From contig OZ245738.1 of assembly GCA_965227265.1 (NCBI GenBank), positions 2,790,001 through 2,854,000 on the forward strand: 64,000 nt of DNA, written 5' to 3'. The notes below the pieces were generated by a model that was given only the letters and a program-made list of their open reading frames with translations, made no database searches and was not told the DNA's origin. This DNA is from UBA2336 sp965227265 (lineage in GTDB: Bacteria; Bacteroidota; Bacteroidia; Cytophagales; Cyclobacteriaceae). This document shows, piece by piece, positions 18,871-27,846 of this stretch. Both the position numbers and the translations under genes were made by a program. Position 1 is the stretch's first letter. Each line of letters opens with the position of its first letter.

Positions 18871-20406
18871 ATGAGATACACGTTAGGAATTCTGATGTGC
18901 CTGGTAATCATGTTGCCGGCTTATTCACAGGATAAAACCTTCACGAATAAACTTGGAATTGAATTTGTATTAATTCAACCGGGTACAATGACTGTTGGCA
19001 AGTTCGAACCTACGGTTGACAGACCAACCGATCCCAAAGAACGTCTTCCCGATTCGTTATACATTAAAGCAGAAAAATTAGCCACGGCCGCTTACCAACC
19101 TGGATTTGAAGTTAAGATTGATAAGCCTTATTACATCGGAAAGTTTGAAGTTACACAAGCGCAATGGCGGAAAGTAATGGGAAGCAATCCATCTGTTTTT
19201 ACATCCAGCAAGGTATCGGTTGATGTTGACAAGCATCCCGTTGAAAATGTAACCTGGAAAGACGCCCAAAAATTTATTAAGAAACTCAACAAGCTTGATA
19301 AAGTGCATTGCTATCGCTTGCCTTCTGAGTTTGAATGGGAATACGCAGCCCGTGCTGGTAATAAAGATGACATTGCCTGGAAAGAAATTTTTGAAAGTGC
19401 TGTACTCTCAGGTCAAACAACAACTGCTGTCGGAACAAAGAAGCCGAATGCGTGGAGCATCTACGATATGTTAGGCAATGTTTGGGAATGGACTCAGGAC
19501 ATTTATAATGAAAAGATTTTTGCCGATCCAACCCCTCCGAAGTCAGGCAACGAACATGTATTAAAAGGTTCATCGTTTACAGGCGATGTAAAGAATGCAA
19601 CATACATGAATCACTCTGCTGGTCCGGGTAATGGGTTTGATGTCGGGTTAAGATTGGTGATGGAAGTAAAATCTGGAGAAAATTTCAATACTTCACCTTC
19701 GCGGCCCCGTGCCGCGATCCCTTCTTACGGTGCTGATAAAGGGGATGCCGGGACAAGCCCGGCAACTGCTGCTGCGCAATTACCAGAAGGTTTCAAATCA
19801 ATCTTCAACGGAAAAGACTTAAAAGGTTGGCATGTAAGTCGCACAACGCACCAGGGAACAACACCCAATTTTCATGTTGAGAATGGCGTGATGGTTGTTA
19901 CCCAGCAACCGTACGGACAAGGCGGTGTTTTATTAACCGATAAAAAGTATAAAAATTTTGAGCTATACATTGAAGTAAAGATAGATTCATTTACCAATGG
20001 CGGAATCTTTATCCGTTCAACCGAAAGCGGAGTTGCGTATCAAATCGAGTTAGATGAAATCGCGGGCAGCACAGGTAGTTTATATGGCGAACGCATGCGC
20101 GTAAGTCAATCCATGAGAGCTGAAAAACTCTCCGAAGTCTGGAAGCCGGGCGACTGGAATTCTTTCCGTCTCCGCATGACGGGTGATACTCCGCACCTTA
20201 CCCTATGGATTAATGGTGTAGAGATGTGGGATGTTACCCAGCCTAAAAATGATTTCATTAATGAGGCAACGGAAGGTATGATTGGACTTCAATCACACTG
20301 GACAGCTTTATACTCTTCTTCTGCTGGTCGTTGGGAACATTTAGAATCTTGGGTGCCGGGTGCTAAACATCAATACCGGAATATTGGGATTAAAGAATTG
20401 CCTTGA
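18871..20406 (+). CDS. Secreted FGE-like (SUMF1) domain fused to DUF1080
   Basis: 511 residues with signal peptide MRYTLGILMCLVIMLPAYSQ. Residues about 20-265 are an FGE/SUMF1-type fold (TNKLGIEFVLIQPGTMTVG, RLPSEFEWEYAAR, YDMLGNVWEWTQDIY, GLRLV). The paired cysteines that catalyse formylglycine formation are not present near the end of the domain, so a binding role is more likely than FGE catalysis. Residues about 300-505 are a DUF1080 concanavalin-like domain (SIFNGKDLKGWHV, NGGIFIRS, WNSFRLRM, GMIGLQSH), a family that includes 3-keto-disaccharide hydrolases. Cotranscribed with the cytochrome c dehydrogenase-like gene, which suggests keto-sugar metabolism. Confidence 0.82.
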   Translation: MRYTLGILMCLVIMLPAYSQDKTFTNKLGIEFVLIQPGTMTVGKFEPTVDRPTDPKERLPDSLYIKAEKLATAAYQPGFEVKIDKPYYIGKFEVTQAQWRKVMGSNPSVFTSSKVSVDVDKHPVENVTWKDAQKFIKKLNKLDKVHCYRLPSEFEWEYAARAGNKDDIAWKEIFESAVLSGQTTTAVGTKKPNAWSIYDMLGNVWEWTQDIYNEKIFADPTPPKSGNEHVLKGSSFTGDVKNATYMNHSAGPGNGFDVGLRLVMEVKSGENFNTSPSRPRAAIPSYGADKGDAGTSPATAAAQLPEGFKSIFNGKDLKGWHVSRTTHQGTTPNFHVENGVMVVTQQPYGQGGVLLTDKKYKNFELYIEVKIDSFTNGGIFIRSTESGVAYQIELDEIAGSTGSLYGERMRVSQSMRAEKLSEVWKPGDWNSFRLRMTGDTPHLTLWINGVEMWDVTQPKNDFINEATEGMIGLQSHWTALYSSSAGRWEHLESWVPGAKHQYRNIGIKELP

Positions 20407-20464
20407 TCTGCTTTCGGAATTACGCCTGTTGGCGGTCATGCAGCGGTAAGGAAAAGGTTACAAC

Positions 20465-20794
20465 ATGGGACAGACAAGAATAATGTTTATTGAGAACAAG
20501 GATGGTGAAAGCGACTTGACTAGTGACGCTAGAATTGGACTTGTGACTTTTTCCAAAACAAAAAAATCAATTCATTACAAGGGACAGACGTTTGAGCGAA
20601 TACGTGGATTCAAAGCGAATTATCGTGACGTTGAGACTGGTCACCCGTATTGGATTTCTGGCTGTAAGGAAAACGGTGAGGATAGATTATATGGAGAACG
20701 GCTTCCAATTCTTATTGACGAAGATGTAAGAGAAGAGTATTGGACCAAGGTTAGGAAGTTACCTGAGAACAAACATTTAACAAGAATAAACTAA
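20465..20794 (+). CDS. Small conserved cytosolic protein of unknown function
   Basis: 109 residues, no signal peptide or membrane segment. The pattern GQTRIMFIENKDG, ARIGLVTFSKTKKSIHYKGQTF, KANYRDVETGHPYWISGCKENGEDRLYGE and DEDVREEYW recalls a widespread small family in Bacteroidota that is sometimes mislabelled 1-deoxy-D-xylulose-5-phosphate synthase. At this size it cannot be that enzyme. It lies in a short AT-rich islet with the VOC gene. No function can be stated. Confidence 0.7.
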   Translation: MGQTRIMFIENKDGESDLTSDARIGLVTFSKTKKSIHYKGQTFERIRGFKANYRDVETGHPYWISGCKENGEDRLYGERLPILIDEDVREEYWTKVRKLPENKHLTRIN

Positions 20795-20907
20795 ATCGGA
20801 GAATGACTGACTGCACCTCTACTAAAACAACACCAAACGATACTTGGATAGAAAAACTCAGACTTATAGAAAACCGACACTAATCGTAAACATAAACTAA
20901 AGTAAAT

Positions 20908-21270
20908 ATGACTTTCGAAAAACTAGTTCCAAACATTTTCTATGTTGACATTAACGATGGGTTAAAATTCTTTGTTGACTGTTTGAATTTTGAAATCGGA
21001 CACGATGAAATTAAATCCAAAAATCCATTTTGTGTTTTGGAAAAAGACGGATTGCGTATAAATCTTTTTGAAAACGCAGAGCTTGCCAATGAACATTATC
21101 CTGAATTCAGACTAGTAACAAAAAATATTAAAGAAGTTTACGACAAGGTTTCTACGTCTCACCCTGAATTTCTCCATCCAAACCTCAACGTAATCACGCT
21201 CAGGCCGTGGACTGCGAAGGAATTTGCAATAAAGGACGAACAAGTTGGCGTTATTATTCAAGAGTGGTAA
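20908..21270 (+). CDS. VOC-superfamily (glyoxalase/bleomycin-resistance-like) protein
   Basis: 120 residues matching one VOC unit pair: VPNIFYVDINDGLKFFVDCLNFEIGHDE at the start, FCVLEKDGLRINLFEN in the middle, and LRPWTAKEFAIKDEQVGVIIQEW at the end. The family covers metal-dependent lyases, dioxygenases and drug-binding proteins. The usual metal ligands are only partly recognisable, so the activity is open. Cytosolic. It is less GC-rich than its neighbours, with a short upstream gap holding only a doubtful 26-codon frame, which is consistent with recent acquisition. Confidence 0.72.
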   Translation: MTFEKLVPNIFYVDINDGLKFFVDCLNFEIGHDEIKSKNPFCVLEKDGLRINLFENAELANEHYPEFRLVTKNIKEVYDKVSTSHPEFLHPNLNVITLRPWTAKEFAIKDEQVGVIIQEW

Positions 21271-21305
21271 TTAATTTTAATTGACTACAATTAGCTTTAG
21301 CAAAA

Positions 21306-22133
21306 ATGGCCGAAAATACAGACCTAGAACATTCAGCTCATCCCCCAGACAATCAATCAGAATACACCGTTACCGAAAATCATAAAATAAAAAACTTCGG
21401 GCCTCAACTCTCGCAGATGCAAAGGAAAAAATTCAAGCAATATTTTCTGGAGTTTCTGATGATATTTCTGGCTGTAACCTTGGGTTTTGTTGCCGAGAAC
21501 ATACGGGAGCATTTTGCTGAAAAAGAAACCGTACGGTTAAACATGGAAATGCTGGTGAATGGGTTAAAAAATGATACTACGCAAATAAATGATGTCATAT
21601 TGCGCAATACTACCAGAATGAAATACCTGGATACACTTCTTTCTTTTCAGGGAACACGCAATCTTGATACACTGGCTTCCTATCGTTTCGGTTCCTTATT
21701 CTTCAAGTGTGGACAAGTTTCTTATTTTGTTTCTAATAAGGCAGCTTTTGAACAAATGAAATCCTCCGGAAGCATAAAATTAATAAAGAACAAAGCAGTG
21801 CTTAATAGTATCTATGCGTATGATCAGGCCAACACAATTATTTATGCCAATGGCGACTATTTGAAGCAACATCAAAATGATGCCATTCAGAGTGCATCCA
21901 GATTTATTAATTATCAAAAAGCTTTTCAAGAAAGCAACAATCCCACGTCATTCAGTCCTGACATAGCATATTATGGAAATGATAAGATAAATTTGATTCT
22001 TCAGTTCTTTAATCATGAAGCAGCCAATCAGATGGTTTTGAAAAGATATTATATTCGGCAACTGAAGAGCCAGCAGCTAAAAGCAGCAGAGTTGATTGAG
22101 CTGGTGCAACATGAATACGATTTGGAAAAGTAA
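21306..22133 (+). CDS. DUF6090-like membrane-anchored protein
   Basis: 275 residues. A hydrophilic N-terminus (about 1-45) precedes a single membrane segment (FLEFLMIFLAVTLGFVAENI, about 48-68) that leads into REHFAEKETVRLNMEMLVNGLKNDT. The remainder is a predicted helical periplasmic or cytosolic domain. The LEFLMIFLAVTLGFVAENIRE pattern is characteristic of the DUF6090 family common in Bacteroidota, whose function is unknown. Convergent with the MFS gene downstream. No terminator is obvious between them. Confidence 0.7.
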   Translation: MAENTDLEHSAHPPDNQSEYTVTENHKIKNFGPQLSQMQRKKFKQYFLEFLMIFLAVTLGFVAENIREHFAEKETVRLNMEMLVNGLKNDTTQINDVILRNTTRMKYLDTLLSFQGTRNLDTLASYRFGSLFFKCGQVSYFVSNKAAFEQMKSSGSIKLIKNKAVLNSIYAYDQANTIIYANGDYLKQHQNDAIQSASRFINYQKAFQESNNPTSFSPDIAYYGNDKINLILQFFNHEAANQMVLKRYYIRQLKSQQLKAAELIELVQHEYDLEK

Positions 22134-22176
22134 GCGAAATGCTAGTAACAGCTACTCGGCTAGGGACCATCTATTT

Positions 22177-23433
22177 TTATTCAGTTTGCGAAACCGGATG
22201 AATGATCGATGTCTCCTCTTCAACTTGTTTCTGATGCGCTTTATAGTTCACCCGAAAATTTCCAAGCGATAAAATTATCAAGCTGATAATCGCACAACCA
22301 GCCATTGTAGCTACCATGGGCAATGCTGTATTGTTATGGAATAAGCTCACAATGGCAGAGATGATCCCACCTGCTCCCAATCTCCAACTGCCAAACAAAG
22401 CCGATGCACTTCCTGCGTTTTTAGAGAATGGCGCAAGCGACAAAGCCGTTGCGTTTGGACCGGTAATTCCCTGGCCGGCAAAGAATATAAACATCATGGC
22501 AATAAGCGTGTACACATTGAATAGCTGAAAGTATACTCCGGTTACAAGCAAAACACCCATAACAGTTTGATACCACAACGCAAACCGGATTACTTGTTCA
22601 CTGGTAAATTTTTTTAAAATGAAATGATTGAATTGCGTTGATCCGATCATCGCAAACGCGAGCAGCGCAAACACCCAGCCGTATTGCTGTTCTGTAAGTC
22701 CGAAAATATTCATGAACACATTGGGCGAACCTGCGATGTACGCAAACGGTGCAGCCGAAGCAATGCCTCCGGTAACGGCATAAATTAAAAACTGCGGATT
22801 GCGAACAACAGAATAGAAGTTCTTAGCAACCGCTTTAGGCTTTAGCGAAACCGATGGATCAGCGCCTCTCCCTTTCGGCAGAAAGAAATACGATAGGATA
22901 AGAATGAGCAGCGTGATAATCGCCAGGATTACAAACACATAATGCCAGCCGAAATGAGCGGTAACATATCCGCCTAAGGTTGGCGCAATCATAGGAGATA
23001 CGGAGATCACCAGTGTTATTAACGAGAATGCTTGTGCTGTTTTATTGACCGGAAACAGATCGCGCACCAGTGCCTGAGCAGAAACAATTCCTGCGCATCC
23101 GCCTAACGCCTGCAAAAAGCGCATGAAGATCAGCGCATGAATCGATTCTGTAAAAGCACATCCAATGGACGCGAGAATGTAAACCGCAAGACCAACATAT
23201 AAGGGGCGCTTTCTTCCAAATCGATCGAGCAGCGGCCCATATAATAATTGACCAAAGGCAATCCCTACGAGATAAGCCGTAAGCGAAAGCTGAACCTGGT
23301 CAATTGTTGTCCGAAGATCCAGGGCTATAGCCGGAAAACCCGGAAGGTACATATCAATCGAAAACGGGCTGATCGTAGCCAACGCCCCCAGAATCAGGAT
23401 TAATAAGAAGTAATATTTCTGCCGCTCACTCAT
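22177..23433 (-). CDS. MFS drug exporter, Bcr/CflA type
   Basis: 418 residues from the ATG at 23433 (MSERQKYYFLLILILG), preferred over an in-frame ATG at 23466 because it begins directly before TM1. Twelve hydrophobic segments; motifs SPFSIDMYLPGFPAI after TM1 and GQLLYGPLLDRFGRKRPL (the MFS loop 2-3 motif) place it with the Bcr/CflA bicyclomycin/chloramphenicol proton antiporters. Inner membrane. Substrate unknown. Divergent from the PorP/SprF-like gene, sharing a 118-bp intergenic region that holds the TCACAT palindrome. Confidence 0.88.
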   Translation of the reverse strand: MSERQKYYFLLILILGALATISPFSIDMYLPGFPAIALDLRTTIDQVQLSLTAYLVGIAFGQLLYGPLLDRFGRKRPLYVGLAVYILASIGCAFTESIHALIFMRFLQALGGCAGIVSAQALVRDLFPVNKTAQAFSLITLVISVSPMIAPTLGGYVTAHFGWHYVFVILAIITLLILILSYFFLPKGRGADPSVSLKPKAVAKNFYSVVRNPQFLIYAVTGGIASAAPFAYIAGSPNVFMNIFGLTEQQYGWVFALLAFAMIGSTQFNHFILKKFTSEQVIRFALWYQTVMGVLLVTGVYFQLFNVYTLIAMMFIFFAGQGITGPNATALSLAPFSKNAGSASALFGSWRLGAGGIISAIVSLFHNNTALPMVATMAGCAIISLIILSLGNFRVNYKAHQKQVEEETSIIHPVSQTE

Positions 23434-23481
23434 GAAAATGCCTAAGAAGTCTTGAACGGGAAGCAAGAAAGGAAGGTTCCC

Positions 23482-23497
23482 TCACATCATTATGCGA
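23482..23497. promoter_or_regulatory. TCACAT-N4-ATGCGA palindrome (element 4)
   Basis: This near-copy of the palindrome found before the three adhesin genes differs by one base in the right arm (ATGCGA). It lies between two divergent genes, so here it cannot be a terminator of an upstream gene. It ends 54 nt before the ATG of the PorP/SprF-like gene. No hairpin covering the start codon is seen here. Confidence 0.5.
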
Positions 23498-23551
23498 TTT
23501 ACCGGCAGGCAGTTTATCTGCACCTTGGGTTGTCAAAAAATCCTCTGCGAG

Positions 23552-24457
23552 ATGAAAAAACTACTACCCCTTGTGTTTCTCCTGACTAGTCTTCATGGAT
23601 TTGCTCAACAGGACCCGATATATTCACAATACATGCTTAACCCGTTGGTGATTAATCCTGCGTATGCTGGTTTACCCAATAATCTGAATCTTAACGGAAG
23701 CTACCGGATGCAGTGGACGGGAATTGAAGGTCAACCTAACACCTTTAACCTTAATGGCAGCACCTCCTTGGTAGACAATAAAGTTGGCGTTGGCTTTATG
23801 TTTTCACACGACAAAATCGGTAACACAAAAAATACCGAATTCAATGCATCATTCGCATACAAACTCGAATTAGGTCACGATCGGATCTTAAGCTTTGGTA
23901 TGCAGGCCGGAGTATTAAATTATCGAATTGATAATTCAGACCTAAATGTTTTTGATGAAGGGGACGAAGCCTTCATGAATAACGAACGCGGCACAAAGCT
24001 TAACCTCGGGGCAGGGCTGATTTTAAAAGGTCAGGATTTTTTGATCGGTCTTTCCGTACCCCGACTTCTGCCCACAAAATTTTCAGCCGGAGAAAGTGAA
24101 TTTGAACTTTATAATCAACACTACTATCTATTCGGAGCTTATGTTTTCTATCTGAATGAGCAAATCAAGTTCAAACCAACAGCCTTGGTGCGTGCCGTGA
24201 AGGGTGCAACTGCTTCAACCGATATAGGCGCAAACTTTATTTTTAACAGCATTCACACCGCGGGAGCATTTACCCGGAACTTCAAAACGTACGGCATACT
24301 TCTTCAAACGTTATACCGCGAAAAATTCAAATTTGGATACGTGTTTGAATTACCTACCAATAAATCCGTAGGCACGAATTTTACAACGCACGAGATTTCA
24401 CTCGGCATAAGACTTTCGGTTTTCGATTTCCACGATACCACGATCAGCAATTTTTAA
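23552..24457 (+). CDS. PorP/SprF-family type IX secretion membrane protein
   Basis: 301 residues from the ATG at 23552 (MKKLLPLVFLLTSLHGFAQ). An upstream in-frame ATG at 23492 lies within the regulatory palindrome and would put 20 polar residues before the signal peptide. Right after cleavage comes QDPIYSQYMLNPLVINPAYAG, the signature of the PorP/SprF family, then GSYRMQWTGIEGQP and an outer membrane beta-barrel to a short C-terminal tail. SprF-like proteins help place partner adhesins that carry the CHU_C domain on the cell surface. Four such adhesins lie in this window, though none directly adjacent. Confidence 0.87.
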   Translation: MKKLLPLVFLLTSLHGFAQQDPIYSQYMLNPLVINPAYAGLPNNLNLNGSYRMQWTGIEGQPNTFNLNGSTSLVDNKVGVGFMFSHDKIGNTKNTEFNASFAYKLELGHDRILSFGMQAGVLNYRIDNSDLNVFDEGDEAFMNNERGTKLNLGAGLILKGQDFLIGLSVPRLLPTKFSAGESEFELYNQHYYLFGAYVFYLNEQIKFKPTALVRAVKGATASTDIGANFIFNSIHTAGAFTRNFKTYGILLQTLYREKFKFGYVFELPTNKSVGTNFTTHEISLGIRLSVFDFHDTTISNF

Positions 24458-24489
24458 TACTCCTTTTAGGCTTATACCAAGTTTACTCC

Positions 24490-24518
24490 AGGATTAGCAA
24501 GAGTTTTCGGCTAATCCT
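24490..24518 (+). terminator. Hairpin after the PorP/SprF-like gene
   Basis: AGGATTAGC pairs perfectly with GCTAATCCT around an 11-nt loop, 32 nt after the stop codon. Only a weak T tract (CCATTTT) follows some bases later, so termination is likely but not certain. Confidence 0.55.
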
Positions 24519-24542
24519 GTACTCCATTTTGGGTTATTTCTC

Positions 24543-24550
24543 TATTTTTG
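24543..24550 (+). promoter_or_regulatory. -7 box TATTTTTG for the oligopeptidase gene
   Basis: TATTTTTG matches the Bacteroidota TAnnTTTG box, 16 nt before the ATG at 24567. No TTG sits at the ideal -33 distance, so the promoter is only partly supported. Confidence 0.45.
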
Positions 24551-24566
24551 AGATTCAACCCATCCT

Positions 24567-26729
24567 ATGAACAAACCATTAAAATACTTTTATGCAGTTA
24601 TATGCACTGCTGTGATTATGAGCGCCTGTAACCCTGCCAAAGAAGAATCCAAGCAAGATGATCTTGCTGCCCCGATTGCTGAGAAGAAACCCGATACGCT
24701 CACCGGAAATCGTATCGACAATTATTATTGGATGAAGCTTAGCGATGCACAAAAAAATGCTGAGCAAAAAGATGAAGTGACAACCAACGTAATCAACTAC
24801 CTCACCCGTGAGAACGATTACCTGGAAGCAAAAATGAAGCACACGGAAGCTTTACAAGAAAAACTTTACAAGGAAATCGTTGGCCGCATTAAACAAACTG
24901 ACGAGTCTGTTCCTTATAAAAAGAATGGTTACTGGTATTATACCCGGTTCGTGGAAGGCCAGGAGTATCCTGTTTACTGTCGCAAAAAGGGAACACTCGA
25001 AGCATCTGAGGAAATTTTGCTCAATGTAAATGAGATGGCGAAAGGCCATAGCTACTACTCCATTACGGGATTGAGCATAAGCGAAGATAATAATCTGTTG
25101 GCATACGGGGAAGATTCCGTAAGCCGCAGACGATATACCGTTTATGTGAAAGATCTTACGACAGGCAAATTGGTAGGTGAACCTATTCTCAACACCACCG
25201 GTGGAGTGACCTGGGCTAACGATAACAAAACAATCTTTTACAGCCGTAAAGATTCAGTAACCCTGTTACCGCGCTGGATTATGAAACATAAGCTGGGCAC
25301 ATCACCGTCAAAAGATGTTAGTATTTATGAGGAACAGGATGACACGTTTTACACCAGCATTTATAAAACCAAATCAAAAAAGTTTTTGGTGATTGTTTCA
25401 GGAAGTACGCTTACCAGCGATTACCAAATTCTGAATGCAAACACACCTGACGCGAAGTGGACGAATTTCTCGCCCCGTGAACGTGGTCACGAATATTCAA
25501 TTGATCACTACCAGGATAAGTTTTACATCGTAACAAACTGGGATGCGTTGAATTTCAGGTTGATGGAAACTCCGGATACAAAAACTGCTAAATCTAACTG
25601 GAAAGAGAAAATCGCGCATCGCGATGATACTTTATTGGAAGGCATTGACATCTTCAAAGATTATCTTGTGGTCAGCGAACGATCGAAGGCGAGTACGCAG
25701 TTGCGTATTATGAATCAAAAGTCGAACGATGAGCATTATATGAAATTTGCTGAACCGGCCTATACCATTTACTCTTCCACCAACCTGGATTTTGATACAG
25801 ACTTATTACGGTATGGCTATACGTCCATGACCACACCCAACTCGACCTACGACTACAACATGAAAACGCGCGAGCAGAAGTTGTTGAAGCAGCAGGAAGT
25901 TGTAGGCGGATATAATCCGGCAGATTATCAAACCGAACGGCTTTGGGCTACAGCCGATGACGGTACAAAAATTCCAATGTCAATCGTGTACAAAAAGGGA
26001 ATCAAGAAGGATGGAACAAATCCTACGATGTTGTACGGTTATGGGTCGTATGGCGCGAGCATGGATCCAACATTCTCATCGACCAAATTGAGTTTGTTAG
26101 ATCGTGGATTTATCTATGTGATCGCGCACATCCGGGGCGGACAGGAAATGGGCCGTCAATGGTATGAGGATGGAAAGATGTTCAAGAAGAAAAATACGTT
26201 TACGGATTTTATTGATTGCGCGGAATTCCTGATCGAAGAAAAATATACAACACCCGAGCATCTTTTCGCTTCAGGCGGAAGTGCGGGAGGATTGTTGATG
26301 GGAGCTGTAGTAAATATGCGTCCGGAGCTTTTCAAAGGTGTAATCGCACAGGTGCCGTTTGTGGATGTTGTAACAACCATGCTGGACGAAAGTATCCCGT
26401 TAACAACCGGTGAATTTGATGAATGGGGAAATCCTAAAAACCAGGAATCATACATGTACATGCTTGACTATTCTCCCTACGACCAAGTGAAGCCGCAGAA
26501 TTATCCAAACATGTTGGTAACAACAGGCTTACACGATTCTCAGGTTCAATATTGGGAACCAGCCAAGTGGGTTGCCAAGCTGCGTGACATGAAGACAGAT
26601 AACAATACATTACTGCTTCGCACGAATATGGAAACCGGGCATGGTGGAACAACGGGAAGATTTAAAGTTTATAAAGAAACTGCGCAGGAATATGCTTTCA
26701 TCCTTGATCTCGCAGGAGTCAAAGAATAA
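24567..26729 (+). CDS. Prolyl oligopeptidase family lipoprotein (oligopeptidase B-like)
   Basis: 720 residues. Lipoprotein signal (MNKPLKYFYAVICTAVIMSAC, Cys21). An N-terminal beta-propeller (about 60-440) gates a C-terminal alpha/beta hydrolase (about 450-720). The triad is S572 in GGSAGG, D657 in GLHDSQV and H692 in GHGG. YGYGSYG and AHIRGGQEMGRQWYEDGK are typical of the S9A oligopeptidase B branch, which cleaves short peptides after basic residues. The lipid anchor suggests periplasmic peptide degradation. It ends exactly against the convergent pyrD stop codon, with no bases between. Confidence 0.88.
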   Translation: MNKPLKYFYAVICTAVIMSACNPAKEESKQDDLAAPIAEKKPDTLTGNRIDNYYWMKLSDAQKNAEQKDEVTTNVINYLTRENDYLEAKMKHTEALQEKLYKEIVGRIKQTDESVPYKKNGYWYYTRFVEGQEYPVYCRKKGTLEASEEILLNVNEMAKGHSYYSITGLSISEDNNLLAYGEDSVSRRRYTVYVKDLTTGKLVGEPILNTTGGVTWANDNKTIFYSRKDSVTLLPRWIMKHKLGTSPSKDVSIYEEQDDTFYTSIYKTKSKKFLVIVSGSTLTSDYQILNANTPDAKWTNFSPRERGHEYSIDHYQDKFYIVTNWDALNFRLMETPDTKTAKSNWKEKIAHRDDTLLEGIDIFKDYLVVSERSKASTQLRIMNQKSNDEHYMKFAEPAYTIYSSTNLDFDTDLLRYGYTSMTTPNSTYDYNMKTREQKLLKQQEVVGGYNPADYQTERLWATADDGTKIPMSIVYKKGIKKDGTNPTMLYGYGSYGASMDPTFSSTKLSLLDRGFIYVIAHIRGGQEMGRQWYEDGKMFKKKNTFTDFIDCAEFLIEEKYTTPEHLFASGGSAGGLLMGAVVNMRPELFKGVIAQVPFVDVVTTMLDESIPLTTGEFDEWGNPKNQESYMYMLDYSPYDQVKPQNYPNMLVTTGLHDSQVQYWEPAKWVAKLRDMKTDNNTLLLRTNMETGHGGTTGRFKVYKETAQEYAFILDLAGVKE

Positions 26730-27761
26730 TTAAAGCTTTACAAGGACGCGGTTAATTTGTTTAATAAAACCCGGACCTTCATAAACAAAGCCGGTGTAGA
26801 TCTGAATAAGGTCAGCACCGGCTTTAATTTTTTCAACAGCATCTTCAGGTGTCATAATCCCTCCCACTCCTATTATTGGATATTGTGACCCAAGCTTCGC
26901 GCGCAAATAACGGATCACTTCATTCGAACGATCAGCAACAGGTTTGCCGCTTAATCCGCCATTGCCAATTGCTTCAAGTTGTTCTTTTGGCGTGATTAGA
27001 TTTTCGCGTGAGATTGTTGTGTTGGTCGCAATGACTCCGTCTGTTTTTGTTTCCTTTAAAATCTCAACAATATCATCAAGTTGCGTTGATGTTAAGTCCG
27101 GGGCAATTTTCAGTAGTACAGGTTTGGGATTTGGTTTAGATAACGCCAACGCCTTAACATCGGCCATTAATTTTCGCAAAGGTTCTTTCTCCTGAAGCTC
27201 CCGCAGGCCCGGTGTATTGGGGGAGCTTACGTTTACCACAAAATAATCAACATATGGATGAAGTGCTTCAACGCAAGCAGCATAATCTTCAAAGGCAAGT
27301 TCATTCGGGGTAACTTTATTTTTCCCAATGTTTCCGCCAACTATAATTTTTGACTTTCTTTTTTTTAATCGGTTAGCGGCCGCTTCAACTCCGCCATTGT
27401 TAAAGCCCATTCGATTGATCAACGCCTCATCAGCTTTCAACCGAAACAATCTCGGCTTATCATTACCCGGCTGTGGTTTTGGCGTTAATGTTCCGATCTC
27501 AATGAACCCAAAACCAAACGTGCTCAACTCATCGATTAGTTTAGCATCTTTATCGAAACCTGCCGCAAGTCCAACGGGGTTATCAAAATGTAAACCCAAA
27601 ATAGTACGTTGAAGCTTTGTATTCTTATACCGAAAAAATGAATTGAGTAGAGATTTTACTCCCGGCACCTTTCCGCTAACACTTAATCCTGTAAATACCT
27701 TATGATGAACATCTTCAGCGTCCAGCAAAAACAACAGCTTTCGGATTACCTGCTTATACAT
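26730..27761 (-). CDS. pyrD: Dihydroorotate dehydrogenase, quinone-dependent (class 2)
   Basis: 343 residues. Oxidises dihydroorotate to orotate with FMN and passes electrons to quinone, the fourth step of pyrimidine synthesis, at the inner membrane. The sequence shows the class 2 N-terminal membrane-associating helices (YKQVIRKLLFLLDAEDVHHKVF), substrate region GFGFIEIGTLTPKPQPGN, NRMGFNNGG, catalytic-loop NVSSPNTPGLR with the class 2 serine, and FMN phosphate loop IIGVGGIMTPEDA. Length is normal. The -7 box TATCTTTG (27773-27766) ends 4 nt before the ATG, which suggests a very short or absent leader. Convergent with the oligopeptidase gene. Confidence 0.95.
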   Translation of the reverse strand: MYKQVIRKLLFLLDAEDVHHKVFTGLSVSGKVPGVKSLLNSFFRYKNTKLQRTILGLHFDNPVGLAAGFDKDAKLIDELSTFGFGFIEIGTLTPKPQPGNDKPRLFRLKADEALINRMGFNNGGVEAAANRLKKRKSKIIVGGNIGKNKVTPNELAFEDYAACVEALHPYVDYFVVNVSSPNTPGLRELQEKEPLRKLMADVKALALSKPNPKPVLLKIAPDLTSTQLDDIVEILKETKTDGVIATNTTISRENLITPKEQLEAIGNGGLSGKPVADRSNEVIRYLRAKLGSQYPIIGVGGIMTPEDAVEKIKAGADLIQIYTGFVYEGPGFIKQINRVLVKL

Positions 27762-27765
27762 GCCA

Positions 27766-27773
27766 CAAAGATA
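27766..27773 (-). promoter_or_regulatory. -7 box TATCTTTG for pyrD
   Basis: An exact TAnnTTTG match on the minus strand, followed by TGGC and then ATG. No -33 TTG is visible at the usual distance. If it is used, transcription would start at or next to the start codon. Confidence 0.5.
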
Positions 27774-27846
27774 ACATCCTTGTGTAACTTACAGATTCAT
27801 TTCCCGTAAAATTGGAAACTTACAACTCCTTAAAATTAACGTACTC

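Noticed and set aside
20465..20794. Possible 1-deoxy-D-xylulose-5-phosphate synthase label
   Set aside because: Proteins like this often carry that name by database error; 109 residues with no thiamine diphosphate motif cannot be the enzyme.
20803..20883. A 26-codon open frame between the small gene and the VOC gene
   Set aside because: Too short, no recognisable product, and its only Shine-Dalgarno-like sequence is too close to the ATG; could be a gene remnant but there is no support.
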